A stretch of 64,000 nucleotides of DNA from Actomonas sp051209155 (lineage in GTDB: Bacteria > Verrucomicrobiota > Verrucomicrobiia > Opitutales > Opitutaceae), in NCBI GenBank assembly GCA_051209155.1, contig JBPJGB010000004.1. One strand, written 5' to 3'. Under the pieces are notes generated by a model. It did no database searches. It had not been told where the DNA came from and saw nothing but the letters and a program-made list of their open reading frames with translations. This document shows positions 8,993 to 18,160 of this stretch, piece after piece; position 1 is the first letter of the stretch; each line of letters begins with the position of its first letter. A program made the translations under genes and the position numbers.

Positions 8993-9784
8993 ATGAAAAG
9001 AATACTTATTGTAACGCCCACTCTCGGAGAACGTGTATGCATAGTTGATTCCGTGCAAAGTGTTCGAGATTATCCAGAGGTTGCCCATATTGTTACTTGT
9101 CCAAGCGCATCAGCTGAAAACTTAACGAATCTTTTGCCAAGTGAGGTGCATGTCGTCCCGGAATCTCGAACTGGCGGAGTTTACGGTGCGGTTAATGATA
9201 TAATATTTCGTCATGGCGGGGATTTTGACTGGGTGGGATATATTAATGATGACGACTATTGGCTCCCTGGAATGGCAAAGTTAATTGAGCGTAGTCGATC
9301 TTCGAGGGCGGATATTATATATGGGCGCGTCCAGTTTGTTGATTGGAATAAGAATAAGATTGTTGAATCGACTTCAACCAAGTTTTACTGGCTTTTTCCT
9401 TTCTTGGCGACGTTCGGGATCTATATATTTACGCAACAGGCTGTTCTTGTGCGACGTTCATTGTTTGTGAGGATGCGCGGATTCAATGAGAAATATAGTA
9501 TCCAGGCAGACAACGATTTCTGGATAAGGGCGATGCGGTCCAAGGTTAGATGCGATTATGTTTCCGAGGTGTGCGCTGCATATCGACTACATGATCAGCA
9601 ACTATCGGCAAATAAAGTAGGTTTGCAAGAGCGAGAGGAGATGTTGCGTTCTTTTGGTTTGTATCCTGCGCGATTTCAGTCGCGGCTTGCGTTGCTGTTC
9701 TACAGGATGGTGAATTTGCCCCAGTACTTGCGTAGATTCTTGTCAGGGCGTAGTAGCGTCAAAGCTTCTGTTGATAGAGTATGA
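8993..9784 (+). CDS. Family 2 glycosyltransferase
   Basis: A 263-residue protein if started at ATG 8993 (MKRILIVTPTLGE). The open frame reaches further upstream, but that part reads through the end of the polymerase. It has a GT-A fold: the N-terminal VTPTLGERVCIVDSVQSV, the nucleotide/metal motif YINDDDYWLPG (DDD, about residues 83-85), and a later acceptor-side segment with NEKYSIQADNDFWIRA. Such enzymes add one sugar to the lipid-linked repeat unit in the cytoplasm. The start lies 8 bp past the polymerase stop. The sugar donor is not predictable. Confidence 0.82.
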   Translation: MKRILIVTPTLGERVCIVDSVQSVRDYPEVAHIVTCPSASAENLTNLLPSEVHVVPESRTGGVYGAVNDIIFRHGGDFDWVGYINDDDYWLPGMAKLIERSRSSRADIIYGRVQFVDWNKNKIVESTSTKFYWLFPFLATFGIYIFTQQAVLVRRSLFVRMRGFNEKYSIQADNDFWIRAMRSKVRCDYVSEVCAAYRLHDQQLSANKVGLQEREEMLRSFGLYPARFQSRLALLFYRMVNLPQYLRRFLSGRSSVKASVDRV

Positions 9785-9848
9785 TTGATGGTTTGAAAGG
9801 AGTTTGGGCACAGGATCTAGAATAGGTTTTAACCCAGTAGAAACCCAG

Positions 9849-10973
9849 ATGAATCATTGCCATTTTGTTCAATCGGTTGATGGTGAGAATGCAGGTGGTA
9901 TATTTAGCGCTGCGGCGCAACTCAGCGCATCGCTTTCGCGCACGGGTACAGAATCCAAGTTAGTCGGGATAACACAGAAGAGCACCTTCCGTGGTTCAGC
10001 AGTGGGCGGCTATCGTGCGATGGGGCCTGTTAAAGCATGTTTCTCGATTGATTTGCTAAATGATTCGAGGAAGCTGGTGGCCGAATCAAATATTATTCAT
10101 GGGCACGGGTTCTATACAGCTAGTAACTGGATAATGGGCAGAGAGGCACGTCTTCAGAACAAGCCGTTAGTCTACCATGTTCATGGTATATTCGAACCAT
10201 GGATTACCTGTAGGTCAGTTTGGAAGAAGCGTATGGCTCGTTTCCTTTTCGAGGATGCTAACTTTCTTCATTCCGGATTGTGGCGGGCCCTGACTTTAAA
10301 AGAAGAAGGTCAAATTCGTTCGCAAGGTGTAAAAGCGCCTATTGTAGTGTGTCCCAACGGTATTGACTTGGAGGGTATCGATTCGTTCAGTTTGATGGGC
10401 GAGAGGGGTACGTTGAAACGTCACCGTCGTTGCTTGCTGTTTTTGGGCAGGGTCCATGAGAAGAAGGGACTCGATATACTTTTGAATGCCTGGGCTGGAA
10501 TCGAGAGGTCAAAAAGAATTGATTGGGAAATTAAGATCGTCGGTCCTGATGATGGAGCACGTTTCTCATTATTACGGCTAGCATCAACACTTGGGATTCA
10601 GAATGATGTTTCTTTTGTGGACGCTGTTGGTGGATCTGAAAAGTTTGGTGTTTTCGCTAATGCCGATGCTTTTGTGCTTCCTTCTCGTTCAGAAGGATTT
10701 TCTGTCGCAATTCTGGAGGCTTTGGCTTTTCATTTGCCCGTCGTGATAACCACAGCTTGTAATTTTCCTGAGGTAGAAGAATCCGGGGCGGGATGGTGTA
10801 GTGACGTGTCGATGGAAAGTTTGCGTAGTTCGTTAAAACAACTGCTTAACACTTCAGACGTAGAGCGAAATCAAAGAGGGCACCTGGGGCGAGAATTAGT
10901 AGAGAATAATTATACTTGGGCAGTGGTGGCGAGCCAGCTGAACGATGCATGTAGAAGTGTATTTGCGTTATGA
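9849..10973 (+). CDS. Family 4 glycosyltransferase
   Basis: A 374-residue GT-B protein. I chose ATG 9849 (MNHCHFVQSVDGENAGG), which gives the usual start of this family; a TTG at 9804 would add 15 residues of no family character. The C-terminal donor domain shows LFLGRVHEKKGLDILLNAW and the E-x7-E-type motif within PSRSEGFSVAILEA. It transfers a sugar to the growing repeat unit. The stop overlaps the acyltransferase start (ATGA). Its AT-rich composition matches the locus. Confidence 0.85.
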   Translation: MNHCHFVQSVDGENAGGIFSAAAQLSASLSRTGTESKLVGITQKSTFRGSAVGGYRAMGPVKACFSIDLLNDSRKLVAESNIIHGHGFYTASNWIMGREARLQNKPLVYHVHGIFEPWITCRSVWKKRMARFLFEDANFLHSGLWRALTLKEEGQIRSQGVKAPIVVCPNGIDLEGIDSFSLMGERGTLKRHRRCLLFLGRVHEKKGLDILLNAWAGIERSKRIDWEIKIVGPDDGARFSLLRLASTLGIQNDVSFVDAVGGSEKFGVFANADAFVLPSRSEGFSVAILEALAFHLPVVITTACNFPEVEESGAGWCSDVSMESLRSSLKQLLNTSDVERNQRGHLGRELVENNYTWAVVASQLNDACRSVFAL

Positions 10974-11530
10974 GTATCGAGGTTAGGAATGATAAATTCG
11001 ATCCGCGGAATGGGTTCGATCGTGGTTGTGGCTTAATTGCTTTTATGCTGTGGCATTTGGTCAAAGCAATTGTTTTCATGTCGTCGATTCCCTACCCAGT
11101 GCGTTTGAAAGTGCTTCTGCTGAGACTTTTTGGTGCGCGTGTCGGGAGGGGGGTTGTTATTAGGCCACGTGTTAATATTCATTTGCCGTGGAGGCTTACT
11201 GTTGGTAATTACTGTTGGATTGGCGAAGATACCGGTATTTTGAATATGGCGCCGGTGGTTCTTAAGGACAATGTTGCAATTGCGCACCGTGTGTATATCG
11301 CTACTGGTAATCATAACTTTAAGGATAGCAAAATGTCCTATCTGAATGCTCCTACCACGATTGAACGTGGCGTTTGGATAGCATCATGTGTATTTGTTGG
11401 TCCTGGGGTTGTTGTCGGTGAGCATTGCGTGCTTTGTGCGGCTGCAGTGGTTACCAGGTCAACAGAGCCCTGGGCGATTATGCGTGGTAATCCTGCGCAA
11501 AGAGTAGGTACTAGAGTTTTGGAAGAATGA
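10970..11530 (+). CDS. WcaF-type hexapeptide-repeat acyltransferase
   Basis: A 186-residue protein. After a short hydrophobic segment (about residues 20-40) it has left-handed beta-helix hexapeptide repeats such as VGRGVVIRPRVNIHLPWRL, VGNYCWIGEDTGI and the later GVWIASCVFVGPGVVVGEHC. A catalytic histidine fits in IAHRVYIATGNHNFKDS. WcaF relatives acetylate sugars in exopolysaccharide repeat units using acetyl-CoA. It overlaps both neighbours by 4 bp, typical of translational coupling. The acylated position and the acyl group are unknown. Confidence 0.84.
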   Translation: MSIEVRNDKFDPRNGFDRGCGLIAFMLWHLVKAIVFMSSIPYPVRLKVLLLRLFGARVGRGVVIRPRVNIHLPWRLTVGNYCWIGEDTGILNMAPVVLKDNVAIAHRVYIATGNHNFKDSKMSYLNAPTTIERGVWIASCVFVGPGVVVGEHCVLCAAAVVTRSTEPWAIMRGNPAQRVGTRVLEE

Positions 11531-12510
11531 CACGAATCTTAGTCACCGGAGCAACCGGATTTATTGGTCGGAATTTGACCATAGCATTGATTGACGAGGG
11601 GCACGAGGTTGCTGCTTGTGATTGCCGTGAACCATTGGAGTATCAAACGGGGTTAAGATTTTCTCAAATCAATCTTTTGGACACCGTTGGGCTCGCAGAC
11701 TTCATGGCAAATTTTCGCCCGGAGGTAGTTTTTCACTTAGGCGCGCGTACCGATTTGCTGGGACGATCCGTTGCGGACTATTCTGCCAATATTGAAGGTG
11801 TTCAGAATGTAATTCAGGTTTGTGAGAGTACGTCGTCTGTAAGGCGTGTTATTTTCGCTTCCAGTCGTATGGTTTGTCGCATTGACCATATTCCTAGCTC
11901 TTACAGCGAGTACTCGCCGCCGAATTATTATGGTGAAAGTAAGATGCAGGGGGAGGCTCTGGTTCGTTCGGCGCAGGTGCCTTTTGAATGGGTCATTGTT
12001 CGTCCGACGTCAATATGGGGGCCTGGTTTTGGGATCCCATATCGGAATTTTTTCGACCAAGTTAAAGCGCGCAGATATTTTCACCAGAGAGGTCACAATC
12101 CGAATAAATCTTTTGGTTTTGTTGGCAATACGGTCTTTCAGTTGATTTCTTTGTCCAAAGCCCCTTCCGATATAATTAACGGAAGGACATTTTACTTGGG
12201 TGACTATGAACCGGTCGCTTTGCGTGAGTGGGCGAATTACATACATCGCAGTTTCGGGTTGCCGGGGAAGATCCCTACAGTTCCAATGTCGGCAATGTGG
12301 CTTGCGGCAAAAGTTGGTGATTGTATTAATCTGTTTCGCAATGGCGATTGCGCACCGCTAACGACATTTCGACTGAGGAACCTTGTAGCAGACATGGTAT
12401 ATCCGCAGCTAAATGAGTTGAAGGTTGTGACGGGTGAACTTCCTTATTCTTGGCAGCAAGGTACGGATGTGACGGTGCGCTGGATGCAACAGTCGGGTGC
12501 TATTGATTGA
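11527..12510 (+). CDS. NAD-dependent epimerase/dehydratase (extended SDR)
   Basis: A 327-residue extended short-chain dehydrogenase. The NAD-binding motif TGATGFIGRN sits at residues 7-16 and the active-site YGESK at about 138-142, with a Ser in FASSRMV upstream. Such enzymes interconvert nucleotide sugars or reduce lipid-linked or nucleotide-linked ketosugars. It closes the AT-rich operon: 422 bp without a gene follow, then genes on the other strand. The exact reaction (4-epimerase, dehydratase or reductase) cannot be assigned. Confidence 0.83.
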   Translation: MTRILVTGATGFIGRNLTIALIDEGHEVAACDCREPLEYQTGLRFSQINLLDTVGLADFMANFRPEVVFHLGARTDLLGRSVADYSANIEGVQNVIQVCESTSSVRRVIFASSRMVCRIDHIPSSYSEYSPPNYYGESKMQGEALVRSAQVPFEWVIVRPTSIWGPGFGIPYRNFFDQVKARRYFHQRGHNPNKSFGFVGNTVFQLISLSKAPSDIINGRTFYLGDYEPVALREWANYIHRSFGLPGKIPTVPMSAMWLAAKVGDCINLFRNGDCAPLTTFRLRNLVADMVYPQLNELKVVTGELPYSWQQGTDVTVRWMQQSGAID

Positions 12511-12932
12511 TGGTTCGGCGCAAATTGCAGGCCAAGTATGTGGAGTTTGCGTGGTAAGTTCCAGAGGGCGTTGCTTTTGACGCTGCTTGGGGTGCGCTAG
12601 AGGCGCTGTCTGCTTAGGACGTTATTGTGTGGAGGCCGAGTTTGTTGTTTTTCTTAAAGTTCCCGCCTGCTTTGAGGGCGTCTTAATGGTGGCTAAGTTC
12701 TCAGTGATTAAGGGATTTGTTGCACAGTTCGGCGTGGTAGCTTGCTTCGAAGTTGTTCCTTATTTGGCTGACTGAAGCGACAAAGCAATGGGTTATAGGC
12801 ATCGGACCGTCGTTTGGCGGGCAAGGTTTTTGGTTCCGGTGGGTGCAATAGGGGCGTTTACCTACAAGTTGGGAGAACTTAAGTGTTTTAGAATTGCGCA
12901 ACAGGTAGGGGAGTTAGGCGTCAAGTGATATT
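12511..12932. other. Gene-free convergent intergenic stretch
   Basis: This stretch lies between the end of the polysaccharide operon (+) and the end of the glycosidase-like gene (-). The short frame at 12587-12775 has no family features and no clear ribosome binding site. I see no convincing stem-loop terminator, RNA gene or known repeat. It marks the change from AT-rich to GC-rich sequence. Confidence 0.5.
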
Positions 12933-15900
12933 TTAATAAATGGGTTCTAGCTCGATGCGGTAGATGGATTCGATTTCTATAATTGTCGGGATGATGCGTG
13001 GGCGGACGAGAACCACAAGGCTCGCTGCTTCGATGGAGTTTTGGTCGTCGGCAATGCTTTCGTCGGAGAATTGGTGGACAAGGTTACCGATTTGCGGTGC
13101 AGGTCGCGAAAAAAACATGGGCGAAAAATTCCCGATTGGTTCAAAGTACGACTGCCAAGATGTGCTGGCATTAAGACGGGGCCAAACCCCCCAAAGGGTG
13201 CCGTCTTTATCGCGGAGGTTGATTTCGATTTCCTCGAAGCGATTGTGCGAATTCTCTGATTTGGTGAAAGTGTTGGAGTTTGATGAAGCTCCAGAGGTTG
13301 ATCGACCTTCGCTTTGGTTGAGTCGGACAGGACCGCTGATTGCATTGGGCTCATCTACAACAAGTCTGTACTTGAGGCTGAGTGCGGCGTCGGGCGGAAA
13401 CCTCCAGTAGGCAGGTAGCGGAAGTTCCAGTTCGGCTGGGCGCAGCGGCTCGGAGGGTAGGTCGTTGATGGTGATTCGCCAGCCGGTGGCCGTTTCGTCG
13501 ATTTTGGCTCCGTTGGTGCTGAGCCAGCGTCTTGCCGTGCGGTTCTGGTATAGCTCAGCCTCTCCGTACACCCGAGGTCGCGCTATTTGGCGGGCTCGGG
13601 TGCTAGCGTTGTCTTCGGCGGTAAAGCTGAAGGTGTCCACAATTTTGGCTCGGAAGCCAGAGGGAGAGGGGTAGAGCCGAGTGGCAAGTCGGGTGGAATG
13701 CGGCTGTACACCGTTTAGATTCGCTGTCGCGGAATTAGAAGTTGTCGATCTGGGCGTCGAATCAGCTTTGGCTGAAGGGGTGGCCTGATGAGATAGTGAT
13801 TCGCGCTCGTCTGCGTTATCGCCTGCTCGTGAATCTGTGTTCCATACTGCCCAAAGCCTGTAGCCTCGAAAATCTTCGTTTGGGAGGTCGGCGGTGAAGT
13901 GGAGTTCGCGACGCCCCATCGGGGCAAGGGTGATCGGATTCGAAACGAATGCTAGAGATTCCGCTTTCGCTGCGGCACTGGCGAGCGGGGTGTGGCGGCG
14001 GCTACGTGGTGCCGTGGGAGTGGCATCCGAATTCTGTTCGCCGTTTTCTGCGGGGTGTTCGAGGTTTCCAATCTTGGTCTTTTGTTCTCCGTCTCCCGCC
14101 GATTGAAGCAAGAACTCCAACGCCGGGGTGACCGCGTATGTTTTGCCGTTCTCCGTGATGGTGATGCGGGTTTCGGCGTTAGGCCAGTCTGGTTCACTGG
14201 GCGGGCGGAGAGAAGAGCGCGGAGTATCGGGACGGCGATAGGGGGAGGGGGGCTCGGAAGATGCGTCTTCTTTCACCGCTGATTTGGTGGATTTGCCCGG
14301 ACGTTTCGCATCTGTAGAAGAGGTGGGGGGGGGGAGTCGCGCCGAAACGTCTTGGCTCTGTGCGACGTTTCCGTTCTCCAGAGCGATAGCTATAGTGCCA
14401 GTTACCGGTTCGTCGTTAAAGTTGTAAAGAACGAGGGCGAAACTGCCTGAGGAGGTGGAGCGAGGGGGCTTCGACGAATAGTCGAGTTCCTCATTTTGCG
14501 CGGTCGCTGTGCTTACGCGTTCGAGTAAGTGACCATTGTAGCGTTTTACGCTGCGGGTGTCATCGCTGGCGATGAAGTCGATTACCACCTCAGATGGCAT
14601 GTCTCCATCGGTCAAAAGTGGGAAGGTATCGTCTGAACCGATAGGTAGAGGATGTTTTTGGGTAGAAGGTTCAGCGGAAGGAGTCGTTGACGAGTCGACT
14701 TGCTCTCCTTCAAAACTGGACGCCTCCTGCGGTATGATCTCACTTTGTTGCGCGAGCGACCCGGATCGAAGGCCCCCCGGTGCTTCGGCCAACAAACCAA
14801 ATTCATTCACGCCGCGTTCGTAGTAGGGCATGAAGACAAAGGCCATGGCTCCGGCAATGGTTCCGTCAGTTATGGAAGGTAGGGTGAGCTCGAAGAACCG
14901 CTTTTGCCGCTCGCGCCCTTCTAAGGTATAGCGGTCAACGCGGTCGAGCAGACCGTAGCCGTATTCTGTTAGGAAAATGGGAAGTGATCGCCTTGCGCGA
15001 TCAAGGTCGAATCCAGGGGAAGCCAAAGGCGGGCCCTCGTATCGCAAACTTTTGCTATTTACTGGCAATCTAGACGGATTGCTACTTCCAGAGGAGCGGA
15101 CTTTCCGAACCGAATCTTCATGCTTTTCTACCCGCTGCGCTTGTTCGAGCGCAGCCACCCAGGCATCGCGCACCCCGCGAAAGTCCTCGGGGTAGCCGTA
15201 AAAGTGGTAATTGAAAGCCTCGGTATAGCTCAATACCTCGTTAGCAACTAGCTCCTGCCAGTAGGGGCCGGGAGGCAAAGCCATGGGCGAGTGCATGACG
15301 GCGCTTGCTGCGCGTTGATTTTGAAAGTGTGGGCGTGACGCGATATCGGCTGAGCCGGCAAGGTCATTGAGTATTCTTTGATTATTTGTTATCCGATTTT
15401 GAGTCCGTTGCGCCTTCTTGCGGCCGTCTAATATGCCGAGGCTGCATGCTTTGTAAAAAGCTGCGAAGGTTTCGGCGTTTTCAGGCACAAACGAGATGTC
15501 GGGTTCGTTGTCGATTTCCCAAGCATCAATTAGGTCGCCGTAGGTGAAGGCGAGGTCGTGGGAGCGCTCGTAGGCCTCCTTTAAGTCTATCGGAAGATGC
15601 GAGCGATGGGGACGGGTTCCACTTTCCCATGATCGGTACGACCACCGAAGCATGGCGACGACACGGTGGCCCCGTTCACGCAAGGCAGCCAAGTCCGCGC
15701 GAACTGTTCCGACCCGGCCCTTGAACGATGCTTCGTTTCCGCGCTCACCCTCGGGTGGAGCCAAAACCGGGGACTCGGCCATATTGCGTATCCGAAGCCA
15801 AGTGCCATGGGATCCATTGACAACGAGGTCGTCGAGCGTGGCTTCAGTTTGTTCGGGCGACCAGCCCGTGTCGAATCCAAGATATTTCGATGCAGGCTCT

Positions 15901-16040
15901 GCCGAGCGCAGCGGAGTGGTTATCCACAAGATAGCGCCCAAGGCGACTGTACGAATGAGTTGCTCTTTTGGAGGTTGCTTCGTTTCAGTCACGGCAATGG
16001 CTGAATTGTAATCATGTATTGAACTCGTAGAATAGGTCAA
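12933..16040 (-). CDS. Large secreted glycoside-hydrolase-like (clan GH-A type) protein
   Basis: A protein of about 1035 residues. The frame begins at a TTG (16040); a GTG at 15992 is an alternative start, and no in-frame ATG precedes the signal segment LIRTVALGAILWITT (about 28-42). The first 400 residues look like a GH5/GH39-type TIM barrel: WEIDNEPD holds a candidate acid/base Glu179, FNYHFYGYP follows, and PIFLTEYGYG holds a candidate nucleophile Glu359. The remainder has Ser/Thr/Pro-rich linkers (about 430-650) and beta-rich segments. It is likely exported to the periplasm or surface. Next to an O-antigen ligase it may trim or process the polysaccharide, but the substrate is unknown. Confidence 0.62.
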   Translation of the reverse strand: MTYSTSSIHDYNSAIAVTETKQPPKEQLIRTVALGAILWITTPLRSAEPASKYLGFDTGWSPEQTEATLDDLVVNGSHGTWLRIRNMAESPVLAPPEGERGNEASFKGRVGTVRADLAALRERGHRVVAMLRWSYRSWESGTRPHRSHLPIDLKEAYERSHDLAFTYGDLIDAWEIDNEPDISFVPENAETFAAFYKACSLGILDGRKKAQRTQNRITNNQRILNDLAGSADIASRPHFQNQRAASAVMHSPMALPPGPYWQELVANEVLSYTEAFNYHFYGYPEDFRGVRDAWVAALEQAQRVEKHEDSVRKVRSSGSSNPSRLPVNSKSLRYEGPPLASPGFDLDRARRSLPIFLTEYGYGLLDRVDRYTLEGRERQKRFFELTLPSITDGTIAGAMAFVFMPYYERGVNEFGLLAEAPGGLRSGSLAQQSEIIPQEASSFEGEQVDSSTTPSAEPSTQKHPLPIGSDDTFPLLTDGDMPSEVVIDFIASDDTRSVKRYNGHLLERVSTATAQNEELDYSSKPPRSTSSGSFALVLYNFNDEPVTGTIAIALENGNVAQSQDVSARLPPPTSSTDAKRPGKSTKSAVKEDASSEPPSPYRRPDTPRSSLRPPSEPDWPNAETRITITENGKTYAVTPALEFLLQSAGDGEQKTKIGNLEHPAENGEQNSDATPTAPRSRRHTPLASAAAKAESLAFVSNPITLAPMGRRELHFTADLPNEDFRGYRLWAVWNTDSRAGDNADERESLSHQATPSAKADSTPRSTTSNSATANLNGVQPHSTRLATRLYPSPSGFRAKIVDTFSFTAEDNASTRARQIARPRVYGEAELYQNRTARRWLSTNGAKIDETATGWRITINDLPSEPLRPAELELPLPAYWRFPPDAALSLKYRLVVDEPNAISGPVRLNQSEGRSTSGASSNSNTFTKSENSHNRFEEIEINLRDKDGTLWGVWPRLNASTSWQSYFEPIGNFSPMFFSRPAPQIGNLVHQFSDESIADDQNSIEAASLVVLVRPRIIPTIIEIESIYRIELEPIY

Positions 16041-16125
16041 GAATTAGTGCCTCCCCAAGGGGGGCTTGAGCTGGATATTATAATCGGTTTCTTTCAAAAA
16101 CAGCATGCCTGTTTCGGCATCACGA

Positions 16126-17619
16126 CTACCGCGGTTCTTGTGTAGGAAATATCAGCGCAGATATGGCAGTTATGGCTAAGGTGGTGAGGATTGCTGGATT
16201 CTGCAAAGGGAAGTCGACTATTGCGTGAGCGAGGGTAACCCCGCAGGCACCTGCTAGGCCAAGGGCCGGTAGATGAAGCAAACCCCGGTTTCGGACGAAA
16301 CTCATAAAAGCTAGTAGACCAGCGAAAAAACACATTCCGACTCCGCTCCATCCAGTTTCGATCAGCAATTGCAGGTAGTCATTGTGAGCGTGTTCCCAAA
16401 AAAGGTAGTTGTTCGGGGGAGGACGCCAGCCTACGAAAGTAATCTCAGGGTGCTTCGATTGGTACTTTGGGAAAAGAAATCGAAAACCGCCGGCTCCCCA
16501 ACCGACGACGGGGTGTTCCAACGCCATGTCTACGCCTGCATCCCAAGCCATTTGTCGCGAAAGAACCGAACGATCGGACTTCTCGGTGTCGGTCAGGCGA
16601 CTGATTCGGTCTAAGGTTTTTTCTGAGTTGACGAGTTTCCCACCGATCAGACCGAACAAGACAACTCCGAGTGCAAATATTCCAATTGCCAGCGGTGCGC
16701 GGGCGAAGCCGCCGGAATAAATCAAGCGCCCAAACCCAACTATTGTCATAATAATTAGGAATCCAGCAAGAATGATGATAGCCGCTCGAGAGTATGAAAG
16801 GAGCACCGCCACGAACAGTATCATGGAGCCAAACACAAGCAGACTAGCAGGACTGCTGCGCAGTTGTCGGCGCGCAGCGCGCTGACGTGCGTAAACGGCT
16901 AAGGAAAGCGTCAACGAAGCGGAGAGCGCGAAGAAGCTCCCCGCATGATTCTTGTAAATAAAGGAGGCGAATGCATAGTTGGGAATGCCGTCAGTCAGCC
17001 ACAGTATCTTATCTGGAGCGGTGAAGCGCGCGGCGATTCCAGTAAGTCCTAGCACTGTTGCATTGATCACGATTGCGGTTAGCAAGGTTACCAACGTTTT
17101 GCGCCGCGAGAACCCGACCCATAGTGCGCAAGCCAAGAGGAATGGGGCGGCCCATATTAGCATTTGGCGCCAAGGGTTCATCATGTTGAACGGAGTCTTC
17201 ATTCCTGAAGGCAGCCAAGTGATGTGATTCGGGATGCTTCGCATGGCCCAAGTAGTTTCTCGCTGAACGAATTCGTAGGAAGGATTGAGGGCTTGGATCA
17301 GGATACATCCAAAAAAGAGCACGGATATCCACCAGATCGGCCAACGCAGGAGCTTGCGGTGGGGGTAATATGTGTACGATTCAGCTCGGGTGTAATTTCC
17401 TGCAAAGTGTCGGGGAATAAGCGAAAGGCTGAAGGCAATCACCGACAGACTCAGAGAGGCGAGCTGCGCCCAAGGGCGCATTCCTCCTAGCATCCACGGT
17501 AGCGAACAGGCATTTAGCGCAACCACCCATGCTAAAGCTTTCTCCAAAGGGTGAATAGGCAGCGAAGCGCGTTGGTTGCCGCGGAACTTCCGAAGCAGTT
17601 GGTCTGGCGACGATGGCAT
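16126..17619 (-). CDS. O-antigen ligase/polymerase (Wzy_C family)
   Basis: About 497 residues from ATG 17619 (MPSSPDQLLRKF); an upstream in-frame ATG at 17679 would add 20 residues. It is polytopic with about 12 helices. The large periplasmic loop characteristic of WaaL/Wzy_C carries DVALEHPVVGWGAGG-like sequence (seen here as GVDMALEHPVVGWGAGGFR), then EHAHNDYLQLLIETGW with the conserved His in HxxND-type context. These proteins ligate polysaccharide to a lipid or protein acceptor, or polymerise it. Its 5' side is abutted by a decayed insertion sequence about 160 bp away, which may have altered its promoter. Confidence 0.83.
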   Translation of the reverse strand: MPSSPDQLLRKFRGNQRASLPIHPLEKALAWVVALNACSLPWMLGGMRPWAQLASLSLSVIAFSLSLIPRHFAGNYTRAESYTYYPHRKLLRWPIWWISVLFFGCILIQALNPSYEFVQRETTWAMRSIPNHITWLPSGMKTPFNMMNPWRQMLIWAAPFLLACALWVGFSRRKTLVTLLTAIVINATVLGLTGIAARFTAPDKILWLTDGIPNYAFASFIYKNHAGSFFALSASLTLSLAVYARQRAARRQLRSSPASLLVFGSMILFVAVLLSYSRAAIIILAGFLIIMTIVGFGRLIYSGGFARAPLAIGIFALGVVLFGLIGGKLVNSEKTLDRISRLTDTEKSDRSVLSRQMAWDAGVDMALEHPVVGWGAGGFRFLFPKYQSKHPEITFVGWRPPPNNYLFWEHAHNDYLQLLIETGWSGVGMCFFAGLLAFMSFVRNRGLLHLPALGLAGACGVTLAHAIVDFPLQNPAILTTLAITAISALIFPTQEPR

Positions 17620-17845
17620 TGTCGGGATAGCCGCAAAAACGCGTGAGTGGCGCAAGAGGAGATTCTGAAAGAAGTGCAATGACGGGTGGGGCCGTGTTTC
17701 TCGTCAAAAAGCGTGTCGAGCGGATTGATCTGCTTCCCAAGAGCTGGATTGCCGAAGCGGCAAGAAACGGCCACGGGGGGGCGCTGACCCCGACAAATGG
17801 ATAGCGGAAACGGCTAGGGTGGTCATCCCTGAAAGGACCCCCGAG

Positions 17846-18157
17846 ATGAAAAGGAAGTGCTCCACTAATGAACAGATCGTCTACGCCCTGAAACAGGCCG
17901 AGGGCGGTCGAAAGGTCGCCGACCTGTGGCGTCAGATGGGTGTGTCCGAGGCGACGTTCTGCAACTGGATGAAGCGATTTTCCGGTTTGGGCTCCTCCGA
18001 GATCCGAGAGATTCGACACCTGCGCGATGAGAACGCGAAGCTGCTGCAGTTGGTCGCGAATCTGAGCTTGGACAAGCACATGCTCCAGGAGGTGATCGCA
18101 AAAAATCTTAGCCCTGCGCGCAAACGCGAGTTGGCGATACGGCTCGTGCATGCCTAA
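17846..18157 (+). CDS. IS3-family transposase OrfA
   Basis: A 103-residue protein from ATG 17846 (MKRKCSTNEQIVYAL). It has an N-terminal helix-turn-helix for binding the element ends (QAEGGRKVADLWRQMGVSEA, about 19-38) and a C-terminal leucine-zipper-like helix (LRDENAKLLQLVANLSLDKHM, about 61-81), as usual for OrfA. The TAA stop at 18155-18157 is in the same frame as OrfB, unlike the -1 frameshift arrangement typical of the family. The stop may therefore be a later nonsense change that split one reading frame. Confidence 0.85.
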   Translation: MKRKCSTNEQIVYALKQAEGGRKVADLWRQMGVSEATFCNWMKRFSGLGSSEIREIRHLRDENAKLLQLVANLSLDKHMLQEVIAKNLSPARKRELAIRLVHA

Positions 18158-18160
18158 CAT

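Noticed and set aside
12587..12775. Short + strand frame in the gap after the epimerase gene
   Set aside because: It has no family pattern, no ribosome binding site and no neighbour link. It was treated as non-coding.
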